The notes under the pieces were generated by a model. The model did no database searches. It was not told the DNA's origin and was given only the letters and a program-made list of their open reading frames with translations. Positions 17,321 through 26,257 of a DNA stretch of 64,000 nucleotides are shown one piece after another (position 1 is the stretch's first letter; each line of letters opens with the position of its first letter). Source of the stretch: JAWKXU01 sp020446465 (GTDB taxonomy: Bacteria > Pseudomonadota > Alphaproteobacteria > Sphingomonadales > Sphingomonadaceae); the NCBI GenBank assembly GCA_041396845.1, contig JAWKXU010000002.1:620001-684000 (forward strand), in the 5' to 3' direction. A program made the translations under genes and the position numbers.

Positions 17321-18570
17321 GCCTGGCTCCTGTAACGCCTGTGTGCTTGTCCGACCCCGCCGATCGCGCCGGTATCTGTCGCGATAAGACCACGCAAAAT
17401 GCCTTCACGAATGCCCCTGTCGGCCACACCCAACCGCGAAGCAGGCCAGATGTCGAGAATCGATTCGAGTATGGCACAGCCCGCGATGACCAGATCGGAT
17501 CGTTCGCGTCCGATACATGGCAAGGCGCGCCTTTCATTAAGGGCCATATGCGCCAGCCGGTTGCTGATGGACCGCATCGAATCGGCCGGCACGATCAAAC
17601 CATCCACCGCCCGCCTGTCATAATGCGGCAAATCGAGATGGATGCTGGCGAGCGTCGTCACTGTGCCGCTTGTCCCCAGCAGGCGAGCCGATGGCCCTGC
17701 GTGGCCTGCAACGCGCTCTGCAAACCCGGCAAAGCTGTCGCTGACGAGTTTGCGCATCTGCACATAGCGGTGTGCGCGTTCTTCAGCCGTATTTTCGGCC
17801 CTGTCACAGCTCTCGGTCAGGGAGACAACGCCCCACGGTACGCTCTGCCAGTCGAGAATCCTTGGCGCAGCACCGTCTGAATCGATCAGCACAAGTTCCG
17901 TCGAGCCGCCGCCGATGTCAAAGATCATGGCTGGCCCGGTGCCCTCTTCCAGCAGGATATGGCACCCAAGGACAGCAAGGCGCGCCTCTTCCTCCGCCGA
18001 TATGATATCAAGGGCAATGCCGGTTTCGCGCCGGACCCGGTCGATGAACTCCTCGCCATTGTCGGCCCGGCGACAAGCCTCCGTCGCCACGGAGCGAGCC
18101 AGAGCGACATTGCGCCGCCGCAACTTGTCGGAGCAGATCCTGAGAGCGGACAAGGCGCGATCCATGGCAGAATCCGCAAGCCGCCCGTTCTGCGCCAGCC
18201 CCTCGCCCAGCCGAACCACCCGGCTGAATGCGTCGATGATGGTAAAGCCATCACCCGACGGACGTGCAATCAGCAACCGGCAGTTGTTCGTGCCAAGGTC
18301 TATTGCTGCATAGGCGTGCCGGCGGTTCGGGGATCGCCGTTCACGAAAAGGTGGCTTGCGCTGCGGTGATGCGGGTTGACGCGCTCCCTTTGGCGGGGCC
18401 GCGCTTTTTTTGCGCTTCGCCTGTTTCCTCCCTTTCGGGCCGGAGGCGGGCGGCTCACGTCCGGACTTTGGAGGCTTGTCAACGCGGCCGTCAGAACGGT
18501 CGCCGTGCAATTTCCTCGCAATGTCGGACGTCGAATCATCACGCCGCTCCGGCGGATGACCATCCGCCAT
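17317..18570 (-). CDS. Ppx/GppA family exopolyphosphatase/guanosine pentaphosphatase
   Basis: A 417-residue Ppx/GppA phosphatase, which hydrolyses polyphosphate or pppGpp. About 85 N-terminal residues are basic, low in complexity and probably disordered (KGRKQAKRKKSA). They precede the ASKHA-fold domain, with phosphate-binding loops YAAIDLGTNNCRLLIA and, later, MIFDIGGGSTELVL and LLGTSGTVTTLASI. ATG 18570 is preferred over 18708 because a GGAAG ribosome site precedes it. The basic tail may bind nucleic acid or polyphosphate (inference). It is followed by rlmE with a 4 bp overlap. Confidence 0.92.
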   Translation of the reverse strand: MADGHPPERRDDSTSDIARKLHGDRSDGRVDKPPKSGREPPASGPKGRKQAKRKKSAAPPKGARQPASPQRKPPFRERRSPNRRHAYAAIDLGTNNCRLLIARPSGDGFTIIDAFSRVVRLGEGLAQNGRLADSAMDRALSALRICSDKLRRRNVALARSVATEACRRADNGEEFIDRVRRETGIALDIISAEEEARLAVLGCHILLEEGTGPAMIFDIGGGSTELVLIDSDGAAPRILDWQSVPWGVVSLTESCDRAENTAEERAHRYVQMRKLVSDSFAGFAERVAGHAGPSARLLGTSGTVTTLASIHLDLPHYDRRAVDGLIVPADSMRSISNRLAHMALNERRALPCIGRERSDLVIAGCAILESILDIWPASRLGVADRGIREGILRGLIATDTGAIGGVGQAHRRYRSQA

Positions 18571-18766
18571 AATCTCAACACTTCCATCTTTCCTGCCCGC
18601 CCTGTTGAGCGGTGACCTGAAAGCGATGCTACGCGTGCTTTGGGAATCCGGCAAGCCCGTTGCAAAAAGCGCGAACCGCGGCAGCAAGATAATTGCCACC
18701 TGCGACATAATCAGCTTATGCGGCCTTGACCGCGAGGCCTGCGCCGCCTAGAGGCTCGCCCCGCAC

Positions 18767-18840
18767 TGCCCCGTCGTCTAATGGTAAGACTACGGACTCT
18801 GACTCCGTCAATCGAGGTTCGAATCCTCGCGGGGCATCCA
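18767..18840 (+). tRNA. tRNA-Gln (CTG anticodon)
   Basis: Cloverleaf with acceptor TGCCCCG/CGGGGCA, D-arm GTC..GAC, anticodon stem ACGGA/TCCGT with loop CTCTGAC giving anticodon CTG (reads CAG, glutamine), T-arm CGAGG TTCGAAT CCTCG, and encoded CCA. An integrase gene stump points at its 3' end 67 bp away, so the tRNA is a likely integration site. Confidence 0.97.
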
Positions 18841-18888
18841 CTTACTAGCCATATTCCTTACCTTTCCATCGGTTTGGCGTGGTGCTGT

Positions 18889-18913
18889 GTCTAACTTTTT
18901 AGCGAGGTTAGAC
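18889..18913. repeat. Palindrome at the 3' end of the integrase stump
   Basis: Inverted repeat GTCTAAC / GTTAGAC with an 11 bp spacer, overlapping the stop region of the integrase remnant. A matching, longer palindrome sits at the 3' end of the other integrase gene (61197-61221). Confidence 0.6.
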
Positions 18914-19468
18914 ATTCTCGCTCCCGTAAGTCTTTGCCATCGCGGAATCGGCGCGGGCTGAATTTCCACTGTCACCGGCATATCGACGGTATTCACGAAC
19001 GGTCTTGTGGCCAGTGATCGCCATGCCTTCCTCGTCACTACAACCGGCATCGCGCAGCCGCCGCGCGGCCGCTTTCCTGAGTCCGTGTGCGGAGCAATGG
19101 GGGAGGTCCGCCGCGATGCAGGCGCGCTTAACCATGTTATAGAAGCCCTTGGCGCTGAACGCCTTGCCATCCTTGTTTTCGAGCAACAGCACGCCACCTA
19201 GCGGCCCCGCCTCTAGAGCCGTGCGCAAAGGCTCGACTACAGGCACATCAACAGCCGTGGAGGTCTTACTCTGCTTGAGCCGGATACGGCCCTCTGTAAT
19301 GGCCTTATGCGTCAGATAACGCACGTCAGCACTGCGTTGCGCACCATAGAGCAACAGCGCGAAGGCAAGGCGTTGTTTCGTACCCAGCGGATGCTTTACC
19401 TCGAACTGTGCAAGTTCAGCTTCGGTCCAGCGGTGATAGCCTTCACTTTCCGCTTTCGGGGGGCGTGT
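18908..19468 (-). pseudogene. Tyrosine recombinase (integrase), N-terminus removed by IS21
   Basis: The surviving 3' part of a phage-type tyrosine integrase. It includes the catalytic domain: an Arg in LLLYGAQRSADVRYL, HGLRK (His-x-x-Arg), GHKTVREYRRY (second His and the Tyr nucleophile region). The upstream DNA-binding and core-binding domains are missing because the frame runs straight into the IS21 end at 19469. No start codon of its own remains, so it is probably inactive. It is related to the complete integrase at 61164-62183 (both share W-TEA, HPLGTKQRLA or WPLGTKQRLA, AHGLRKA). Its position beside tRNA-Gln marks the edge of an integrated element. Confidence 0.88.
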
Positions 19469-19578
19469 TGTTGATTTCCGCTGAGATGTGACCCGGGAGG
19501 AGATAATTTTCATTGAGATTTGACCCATGTTTGAACGGCTTCCGATCTTTGGATTGGAGGCGACATGGAGTGATCGAG

Positions 19579-21098
19579 ATGGATTTACTGAGTGTGATCC
19601 GGCGCTGGCGTTTTCGCGACAAGCTGCCGATCCGGGAGATAGGGCGGCGCACAGGACTGTCGCGTAACACGATCCGCAAATATCTGCGCAGCGGCGAGGT
19701 GGAACCAGTGTTCAAGGTTCCCGATCGACCGAGCAAGCTGGACCCGTATGCCGATAAGCTGTCAGGCTGGCTGCGGATCGAGGCTGGCAAGTCACGCAAG
19801 CAACGCCGCACGGTGAAGCAGATGCATGCCGATCTGGTGGAGCTGGGTTTTGACGGATCCTACGGGCGCGTGGCGGCGTTCGCACGCAAGTGGAAAGCGC
19901 AGTTACAGTACGAGCAGCAGACCAGCGGGCGCGGGACCTTTGTGCCGCTGGTATTTGCGCCGGGCGAAGCGTTCCAGTTCGACTGGAGCGAAGACTGGGC
20001 GGTTGTTGCCGGCGAACGGGTAAAGCTGCAGGCTGCGCATACCAAGTTGTCGCACAGCAAGGCGTTCATCGTCAGAGCCTATCCGCTGCAGACCCACGAG
20101 ATGCTGTTCGATGCGCTGACACAGGCATTCCGGGTGCTGGGCGGCGTGCCCCGGCGGGGGATCTTTGATAACATGAAGACCGCCGTTGACCGGATCGGCG
20201 CAGGTAAAGTCCGGCAGGTCAACGCCCGCTTTGCCGCCATGGCCAGCCACTATCTGTTCGAACCCGAGTTCTGCAACCCGGCTTCCGGGTGGGAGAAAGG
20301 CCAGGTCGAGAAGAACGTCCAGGATGCCCGGCGGCGCCTGTGGCAGAAGATGCCGGCCTTTCCCGATCTGGAAGCGCTCAATGCGTGGCTGGAGGAACGC
20401 TGCATCGAGCAATGGAGCCAGGTCCAGCACGGCACATTGCCTGGCACGGTCGCCGATGTGCATGCCGCCGAGCTCGCCAGCCTGATGGAGATGGGGCGCC
20501 CTTCGATGGCTTTGTCGAGCATACCAAGCGGGTATCGCCGACCTGTCTGGTTCACTTCGAGCGCCACCGTTACAGCGTGCCAGCCTCCTTCGCCAACCGG
20601 CCCGTAAGTCTGCGGATATACCCTGACCGGATCGTCGTTGCCGCCGAAGGCCGGGTCCTGTGCGAACATCAGCGCATTATCACCCGGGCGCATCACCTGC
20701 GGGGGCAGACGGTTTATGACTGGCGGCACTATCTGGCAGTGATCCAGCGCAAGCCCGGAGCCCTGCGCAATGGCGCCCCCTTTACCGAGATGCCTGAAGC
20801 GTTCCGGCAGCTGCAGACGCATCTTCTCAGGCACCCCGGCGGCGACAGGGAGATGGTCGATATCCTCTCGCTGGTTCTGCACCACGATGAGCGGGCAGTG
20901 CTGTGTGCTGTCGAGCTGGCGTTGGAAGCAGGTGTTCCCACCAAGACCCATATCCTGAACGTGCTGCACAGGCTGATCGATGGCAAGGACGGGAACCCAC
21001 CGAGGATCGATGCCCCGCAGGCGCTGACGCTGCGCCGTGAACCCAAAGCCAATGTCGCCCGCTACGATGCCTTGCGCGGCAAGGAGGTGCGCGCATGA
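19579..21098 (+). pseudogene. istA: IS21 transposase istA, frameshifted
   Basis: Matches the intact istA of copy B in both halves but is broken by one missing C in a CCCC run near 20503. The first half (to about residue 308) keeps the helix-turn-helix (REIGRRTGLSRNTIRKYL) and the start of the DDE domain (FQFDWSEDW, GIFDNMKTAV). The second half continues in another frame and overlaps istB by 4 bp. Only one substitution is visible between the two copies in this gene and it is silent. Either a very recent mutation or a sequencing or assembly error would explain it. Confidence 0.9.
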
Positions 21099-21912
21099 GT
21101 AGTCTTGGGCGTCATGATCCGGCCAGCGCTGCCGTGGTGGTAATGCTGCGCGGCCTGAAGATGTACGGCATGGCCCAGGCCGCCGGCGATCTCATCGAAC
21201 AGGGCGCGCCCGCGTTCAGCGCGGCGGTGCCGATCCTCTCTGGGCTGCTCAAGGCCGAGGTGGCCGAACGCGAGGTCCGCTCGATCGCCTACCAGATGAA
21301 GGCAGCAAGGTTCCCGGCCTACAAGGATCTGGCCACCTTCGATTTTGCCTCCAGCGAAGCGAACGAGGCCATGATCCGCCAGCTTCATCGCGGTGAGTTT
21401 ATCGATGACGCACACAACGTCGTCCTGATCGGCGGGCCCGGCACGGGCAAGACCCATGTCGCCACGGCGCTGGGCGTGCAGGCTGTCGAGCACCACCGCA
21501 GAAGGTGCGCTTCTTCTCGACCGTCGATCTGGTCAACGCGCTGGAACAGGAAAAGGTGCTGAACAAGGCAGGGCAACTCGCCGAACGCCTGCTGCGTCTC
21601 GATCTCGTGATCCTCGATGAGCTGGGATATCTGCCGTTCAGCCCGTCAGGGCGGAGCCTTGCTGTTCCATCTGCTCAGCAAGCTTTACGAGCGCACCAGC
21701 GTCGTCATCACCACCAACCTCAGCTTCTCGAATGGGCCAGCGTGTTCGGCGATGCCAAGATGACCACGGCCCTGCTCGACCGGCTAACCCACCATTGCCA
21801 CATCCTCGAAACCGGAAACGACAGCTTCCGCTTCAAGGCTTCCGCCGCAAACGGCAAACCGAAAAAGGAGACAACGCAACTCTTGACCAAAGCCGAAATC
21901 AGCGGGCAATAA
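21095..21912 (+). pseudogene. istB: IS21 ATPase istB, frameshifted
   Basis: Copy of the IstB helper ATPase (Walker A GGPGTGKTH). Compared with copy B it lacks one A near 21500, has one extra G near 21650 and lacks one C near 21733. A central stretch is therefore read out of frame, and the normal frame is regained only for the C-terminal part. Nucleotide identity outside these positions appears complete. The product would be non-functional as written. IstB normally assembles with IstA to direct strand transfer. Confidence 0.9.
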
Positions 21913-21961
21913 ATACCCCCGCAACCCGGGTCACTTCTCGATGAAAATCCCGGGTCAAATC

Positions 21962-22237
21962 TCAGCGGAAATCAACAAGCACGGCGCACAAATGCTTCAC
22001 AGCATCCGGATTGGTATCCAGCTCCTGCCAGTAACGAAGCTGGAACTCATGCCAATTGGCCGGTTCATGGCCAAACCACGTTCGCAATTCAAGGGTGGGC
22101 GCGATATCCTTGCACCATTCGGTCAGCTCTGCCCGTGCCTTGCTAATCCCGCGCGGCCACAGGCGGTAAATCAACACTCTGTGTCCATCATTTGCCGAAG
22201 GCAGATCGTAGATGCGCTTTATCTGAAGCCGTGCCAT
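21962..22237 (-). pseudogene. DUF488 family protein, C-terminus truncated by IS21
   Basis: Begins MARLQIKRIYDLPS with GHRVLIYRLWPRGISKARAE and WFGHEPANWHEF, which are diagnostic of DUF488. The family usually runs about 115-120 residues; here it ends after about 87 native residues and then four residues and a stop read from the IS21 end (junction at 21977). The conserved C-terminal strand and helix are lost. Its ATG overlaps the stop of the SirB2 gene (TAATG), so it was the last gene of the nitric-oxide operon before the IS21 event. Function may be lost. Confidence 0.85.
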
Positions 22238-22638
22238 TATGCCCCCCACAAGACCAGCCACCCAAGCGGATCATGTGCACGGGCCACGCCATAGGCTAGC
22301 CAATATGCTGCCATTGCAGCAGCCAGCAAGATCGCCTGTCTGGCGCGCCCGGCCTGCATCAGCAGGAGCGCATAACCGCACACAAAATAAATCGTCACGA
22401 AGATCAGTTTGACGGTTAGCCAGTGATTGACGAACATTTCTGTCGGTAGAATGGAAAGTAACATGGCTGCGGCGGTCAGCACGGTGCCGTCAATCGCAAG
22501 GCTGATCGACCATGCAAACCCTTCACGCGGCCAGGTCATTCCCGCCAATAGGGCGGCCCCGCGCATGACCATCCATGCACCACTGAGGACGATTGCGGTC
22601 ACATGGACCCAATGGATCTGCGGATAAAATTCGATCAT
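22237..22638 (-). CDS. SirB2 family membrane protein
   Basis: A 133-residue protein with four predicted membrane helices. It starts MIEFYPQIHWVHVTAIVLSG, typical of the SirB2 family, and ends LGWLVLWG. Members are small inner-membrane proteins of unknown biochemistry often linked to respiratory or nitrogen-oxide genes. It lies 52 bp downstream of the NO reductase gene on the same strand and is directly followed by the DUF488 gene, so it is probably in the NsrR-controlled transcript. Confidence 0.85.
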   Translation of the reverse strand: MIEFYPQIHWVHVTAIVLSGAWMVMRGAALLAGMTWPREGFAWSISLAIDGTVLTAAAMLLSILPTEMFVNHWLTVKLIFVTIYFVCGYALLLMQAGRARQAILLAAAMAAYWLAYGVARAHDPLGWLVLWGA

Positions 22639-22690
22639 GGCCGGAAGGCGTGCCGCAAGGCCAGTTCTCTGTCCGGCGGCACGCTCACTC

Positions 22691-24970
22691 CTACTCTGCG
22701 GGCTGGGCCTGCAATTGTTCGACCTCTGGCGTTTCGCGCCTTGGCCTCAACCACTGAAGCGCCACGAATGCGGCCAGAAGCATGGCCCCTGTCGCAAAGA
22801 TCAGATCGCCCGGCATACGCATCCATACCAGCAGGTGAATGATCGGCCGGTTCATGAAATCGGCTGATCTCGCGTAGGCGTAGCCATGTTCCAGCGCGGC
22901 CTGCAATTGCAGCACGCCCATCGGGAGCAAGGTCAGCAGCGCCATCAGCGCCAGGCCGATATTGAAACACCAGAAGCTGCCGCGCAGCCAGCCGTGGTTC
23001 CACGCGATGTCATCGCGCAGGCCCCGCAGGCAGAACAGCATCAGCCCGATGCCCAGCATCCCATAGACACCGAACAGCGCGGTATGCCCGTGCAGCGGGG
23101 TCAGGTTAAGGCCCTGCATGTAATACAGCGCGATCGGCGTGTTGATGAGGAAGCCGAACAGCCCGGCACCCACCAGGTTCCAGAAGCTGACGCCGAGGAA
23201 AAACATGATCGGCCATTTATAGCGCTTCATCCACGGTGTGGCGCGGCTTTGCTGCCAGGTATCCATCGCCTCCAGCCCGATCAACGCCAGCGGAACGACC
23301 TCCAGCGCCGAGAAGCTGGCACCGATGGCGACACCAGCCATAGTTGTGCCGACGAAATAGAGGTGATGGAACATGCCCAGAATACCACCGGAAAGGAACA
23401 CAATGGTGGCAAACAGCACGTTGATTGTGGCTGTCTTGCCCCGCACCAGCCCCAGTTTCACGAACAGGAAGCTGATGACGGCCACGGCAAAGACTTCAAA
23501 AATGCCTTCCACCCACAGGTGGACGACCCACCAGCGCCAATATTCCACTTCGGACATATGGCTGCGCGACCCATACATCAGCCCGGCACCATAAAAGAGG
23601 CCGATGGCGATGGTGGAAATGAACATCAGGAAGATGATGGATGACATCTCATCCTTGCGCCGGATCGCCGGCCACAGGGCGCGCCCCACCAGCAACAGCC
23701 AGACGATCAGCCCGACAAACAGGAATGCCTGCCAGAACCGCCCGATATCAACATATTCCCAGCCTTGATGGCCGAACCAGAAATTGCTGGCCAGTCCCAT
23801 CTTCTGCATTACGGCAAACCATTGCCCGGCAAAGGCGCCGACAACGATTATCAGCAGGCAGACAAACAGGAAATTGACCCCGGCGCGCTGGAATTTCGGC
23901 TCATGTCCGGAAACTGCCGGCGCGATATACAGGCCCGTGCCGAGCCACGCCGTGGCGATCCACAAGATGGCCAGCTGTGTGTGCCAGCTGCGCGTCAGGC
24001 TATAGGGCAGGTATTGCGACAGATCGAACCCGTAGAGATCCTGCCCCTCAACCTGATAATGTGCAGTTGTCGCACCCAGCGCAATCTGCACCAGCAGAAG
24101 GGCGATCACCACCCAGAAATACTTGGCGCTCGCCTTCATCGACGGGGTCAGCACTATGCCTTTCAGCGGATCGGTGGCAGGCGGCACCAGCGGCTCTTCC
24201 TTGCCGTGCCACCCGGCATAGTGCCAGCCAAGCAAGGCAATGCCAGCAATCATGAACAGGATCGAAAACAGCGACCACAGAAATGCTCCCGATGTCGGCT
24301 TGTTGCCGACCAGCGGTTCCGATGGCCAATTGTTGGTATAACTGACGAAATCGCCCGGCCGATTGGCAGCGGTGGCCCATGCGCTCCAGAAAAAGAATGC
24401 GTTCAGCCTTGTGCGATTGGCTGCATCAGGCAGCGTGTTTTCCTTCATCGCATAGGCAACGCGTAGATCATGGGTTGCCGGGTCATCGGAAAACAGGCTG
24501 TCGTAATGGCTTGCGACAGTTGTTATCGCGGCAGCGCGATCATCGCTGATGACAAGATCGCCGCTAGCAGGATCATAGCCATTGTGCCGCAGATCCGGCT
24601 CCAGCCGTGCTCGCAAGGCGGCCTGATCGTGCGCTTGCAGCGCGGCATAGCTTTCTGCGCCGCCCCGCTGTGCAGCTGTATCCAGTCGGGCTTCTGCTTC
24701 CCGGTGCAACCAGTCGGCAGACCAGTCCGGCGCCACCAGCGCACCATGCCCCCAGACACTGCCCAACTGCTGTCCGCCCATCGATTGCCAGACTTGCTGG
24801 CCGGTTTCGATATCGTCGCGCGTGAAAACCACCTGCCCCGACTGCGTTACGACACGTTCGGGAATGGGCGGAGCGGTCCGCATCAGATCCGCTCCCAGCC
24901 AGAGCATGACGGCAAAACTTGCAAAGACCAGCGTTGCCAGACCGATCCACAGCCGCTTTGTGGTAGACAT
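22691..24970 (-). CDS. norZ: Quinol-dependent nitric oxide reductase (qNOR)
   Basis: Reduces two NO to N2O at a haem b3-FeB site in the inner membrane, taking electrons from quinol. The 759-residue length and the fused N-terminal extension (about 10-230, periplasmic, after a first helix at 8-28) mark the single-subunit quinol type rather than cNOR. The extension has no CxxCH motif. The haem-copper core has about 12 helices with conserved His residues (MFHHLYFVGT, LHGHTALFGVYG, VVHLWVEGIFEVFAVAVIS). ATG 24970 is chosen because a strong GGGGGAGGA ribosome site precedes it. Upstream genes and the NsrR box point to NO detoxification. Confidence 0.96.
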   Translation of the reverse strand: MSTTKRLWIGLATLVFASFAVMLWLGADLMRTAPPIPERVVTQSGQVVFTRDDIETGQQVWQSMGGQQLGSVWGHGALVAPDWSADWLHREAEARLDTAAQRGGAESYAALQAHDQAALRARLEPDLRHNGYDPASGDLVISDDRAAAITTVASHYDSLFSDDPATHDLRVAYAMKENTLPDAANRTRLNAFFFWSAWATAANRPGDFVSYTNNWPSEPLVGNKPTSGAFLWSLFSILFMIAGIALLGWHYAGWHGKEEPLVPPATDPLKGIVLTPSMKASAKYFWVVIALLLVQIALGATTAHYQVEGQDLYGFDLSQYLPYSLTRSWHTQLAILWIATAWLGTGLYIAPAVSGHEPKFQRAGVNFLFVCLLIIVVGAFAGQWFAVMQKMGLASNFWFGHQGWEYVDIGRFWQAFLFVGLIVWLLLVGRALWPAIRRKDEMSSIIFLMFISTIAIGLFYGAGLMYGSRSHMSEVEYWRWWVVHLWVEGIFEVFAVAVISFLFVKLGLVRGKTATINVLFATIVFLSGGILGMFHHLYFVGTTMAGVAIGASFSALEVVPLALIGLEAMDTWQQSRATPWMKRYKWPIMFFLGVSFWNLVGAGLFGFLINTPIALYYMQGLNLTPLHGHTALFGVYGMLGIGLMLFCLRGLRDDIAWNHGWLRGSFWCFNIGLALMALLTLLPMGVLQLQAALEHGYAYARSADFMNRPIIHLLVWMRMPGDLIFATGAMLLAAFVALQWLRPRRETPEVEQLQAQPAE

Positions 24971-24996
24971 AGTCCTCCCCCTCAACCCATCACTAT

Positions 24997-25458
24997 TCAG
25001 TAAAGTCCATGACTGCCTGCCGCCGCGCCGATAACCGTCAACAGACTGAGGCCGAGCAGCACGCGGTGCATCACGATCATCCGGCGAAAATCGGCTTTTG
25101 GCGCTGGTGATGCCGCCATGCGCCGATGCAGGAACAGCGGTTCAATGATGAACAGCATGGCGGCAAAAATCGCCCAAACGCACACCATGGCATGCATCCA
25201 CCAGAAATGCGGATCGGCAAAACGGCTCCACATGTCCATGCGCCAGACCATCCAGAACCCGCTTACGCCTGCCAGCAGCACCCATATCCGTGCTTGCGGC
25301 GCAAAGCGGCTTTCGAAACGATGAAATGCGGACAGGCGCTCGTCCTCCGGCAAGGTGGCGATCGATGGCATCAGTACGAGCGTGACAAAACCGACCCCGC
25401 CGATCCACATCAGGACAGCAAGCACATGCAGGCCGTGCATGATCGGGAAATCTGTCAT
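24997..25458 (-). CDS. CopD-like four-helix membrane protein of the NO cluster
   Basis: A 153-residue inner-membrane protein with four hydrophobic helices and conserved-looking His residues (MHGLHVLAVLMWIGG, HAMVCVWAIFAAML, MIVMHRVLLGLSLL), resembling the CopD/DUF2269 fold. It lies between the DUF1971 gene (4 bp overlap) and norZ (26 bp gap). Such proteins are frequent beside qNOR genes; they may help haem or metal handling, but no activity is proven. The His pairs could bind haem b (inference). Confidence 0.75.
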   Translation of the reverse strand: MTDFPIMHGLHVLAVLMWIGGVGFVTLVLMPSIATLPEDERLSAFHRFESRFAPQARIWVLLAGVSGFWMVWRMDMWSRFADPHFWWMHAMVCVWAIFAAMLFIIEPLFLHRRMAASPAPKADFRRMIVMHRVLLGLSLLTVIGAAAGSHGLY

Positions 25459-25736
25459 GCGCTCGCGCCCAAGGGGTGCTCGCGATAGAACTCGACTTTC
25501 ATCTGCATCGGTCCATCGGTTTCGACATGATGCACCGCCTGGGGCGCAATCGGCGCCGGTTGAGCGGGAGTGGCGCGCACGATCCGTCGCGGGTCATGGA
25601 AAACGAGGTCCACCTCACCTTCCAGCATGACCAGCAGGCCCCACACCCCCGCTTTGGTATTGTGCGCGCTGCGGATGGCATCGGGCAGCGTACTTTCATC
25701 AAATACCGGTGTGCTTTTGTAGGGAACGGGCATCAT
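25455..25736 (-). CDS. DUF1971 (TehB/YeaR-like) cupin
   Basis: A 93-residue single-domain cupin with the DUF1971 pattern: YKSTPVFDESTLP near the start, HNTKAGVWGLLVMLEGEVDLVF, and VHHVETDGPMQMKVEFYRE at the end. In enterobacteria the relative YeaR is induced by nitrate and NO, which fits the position here as first gene of an NO-responsive operon. An in-frame GTG lies one codon upstream of the chosen ATG. The downstream CopD-like gene overlaps by 4 bp. The promoter and NsrR box lie immediately upstream. Confidence 0.88.
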   Translation of the reverse strand: MMPVPYKSTPVFDESTLPDAIRSAHNTKAGVWGLLVMLEGEVDLVFHDPRRIVRATPAQPAPIAPQAVHHVETDGPMQMKVEFYREHPLGASA

Positions 25737-25751
25737 CACAGCCTCATAATT

Positions 25752-25768
25752 ATGTATTCACAATACAT
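25752..25768. promoter_or_regulatory. NsrR-type operator between the NO operon and nsrR
   Basis: Perfect inverted repeat ATGTATTcacAATACAT in the divergent intergenic region. It fits the NsrR consensus of two ATGYATT half-sites in opposite orientation separated by 3 bp. It is 15 bp upstream of the DUF1971 start and 73 bp before nsrR, well placed to repress the operon. Confidence 0.85.
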
Positions 25769-25840
25769 ATATAAGGACTTTGACTAAGGCGCAAGCGGGA
25801 TTATGCTTGCGACGGTTCAACTCGCGGAAACCTCCTGATC

Positions 25841-26257
25841 ATGCGGCTTACGCGCTATACAGACTATGCTTTTCGGGTGCTGTTTCATGCAGCGGTCAAC
25901 AATGATCGCGCTGTTCCCGTGTCCGAGATTGCGCGCACTTTTGACATCTCGCAGAATCACCTCGTCAAGGTGGTCCATGACCTCGTCAAATCAGGCTATC
26001 TTGTCAGCACGCGCGGCAGGAGCGGTGGCGTGTCGCTTGCCCGTCCTGCCGATCAGATCAGACTGGGAGAAGTTGTCCGCCACACCGAGCCAGACATGCA
26101 CCTGATTGACTGCGTGGGCTGCCTGATCTTGCCGGCCTGTCGCCTGCCGCGCCCGATGGAAGAAGCGATAAACGCCTTCGTTGCGACACTGGATCGTTAC
26201 ACGCTTGCCGACATTGTCAGGCAAAGCGACGGGCTGGAGAGGTTTCTCGTCGTATGA
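25841..26257 (+). CDS. nsrR: NsrR, Rrf2-family nitric-oxide-sensing repressor
   Basis: A 138-residue Rrf2 regulator. The winged helix spans about 1-75 (MRLTRYTDYAFRVLFH, VSEIARTFDISQNHLVKVVHDL, TRGRSGGVSLARP), and the [Fe-S] ligands are Cys91, Cys94 and Cys100 in DCVGCLILPAC. NO disassembles the cluster and releases DNA. The Cys spacing C-x2-C-x5-C is tighter than the C-x5-C-x5-C layout usual in NsrR. It is divergent from the NO-reductase operon across a perfect NsrR-type palindrome. Confidence 0.92.
   Translation: MRLTRYTDYAFRVLFHAAVNNDRAVPVSEIARTFDISQNHLVKVVHDLVKSGYLVSTRGRSGGVSLARPADQIRLGEVVRHTEPDMHLIDCVGCLILPACRLPRPMEEAINAFVATLDRYTLADIVRQSDGLERFLVV

Larger units (their letters stand above)
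19469..21977 (+). mobile_element. IS21-family insertion sequence, copy A (frameshifted)
   Basis: A 2509 bp IS21-type element with terminal inverted repeats beginning TGTTGATTTCCG, repeated internal binding-site-like blocks (TGAGATTTGACCC) at both ends, and an istA-istB gene pair. It is almost identical to copy B (56572-59084, 2513 bp, opposite orientation). Copy A has a 2 bp shortening of a G run near 19498, loses one base near 20503, one near 21500 and one near 21733, and gains one near 21650. No flanking target duplication was seen (cgtgt on the left, agcac on the right). Both neighbouring genes are truncated at its ends. Confidence 0.95.

Noticed and set aside
19464..21982. Possible target-site duplication around IS21 copy A, or inversion between copies A and B
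   Set aside because: The flanking 4-8 bp do not match directly, nor after swapping ends as a simple inversion would require.
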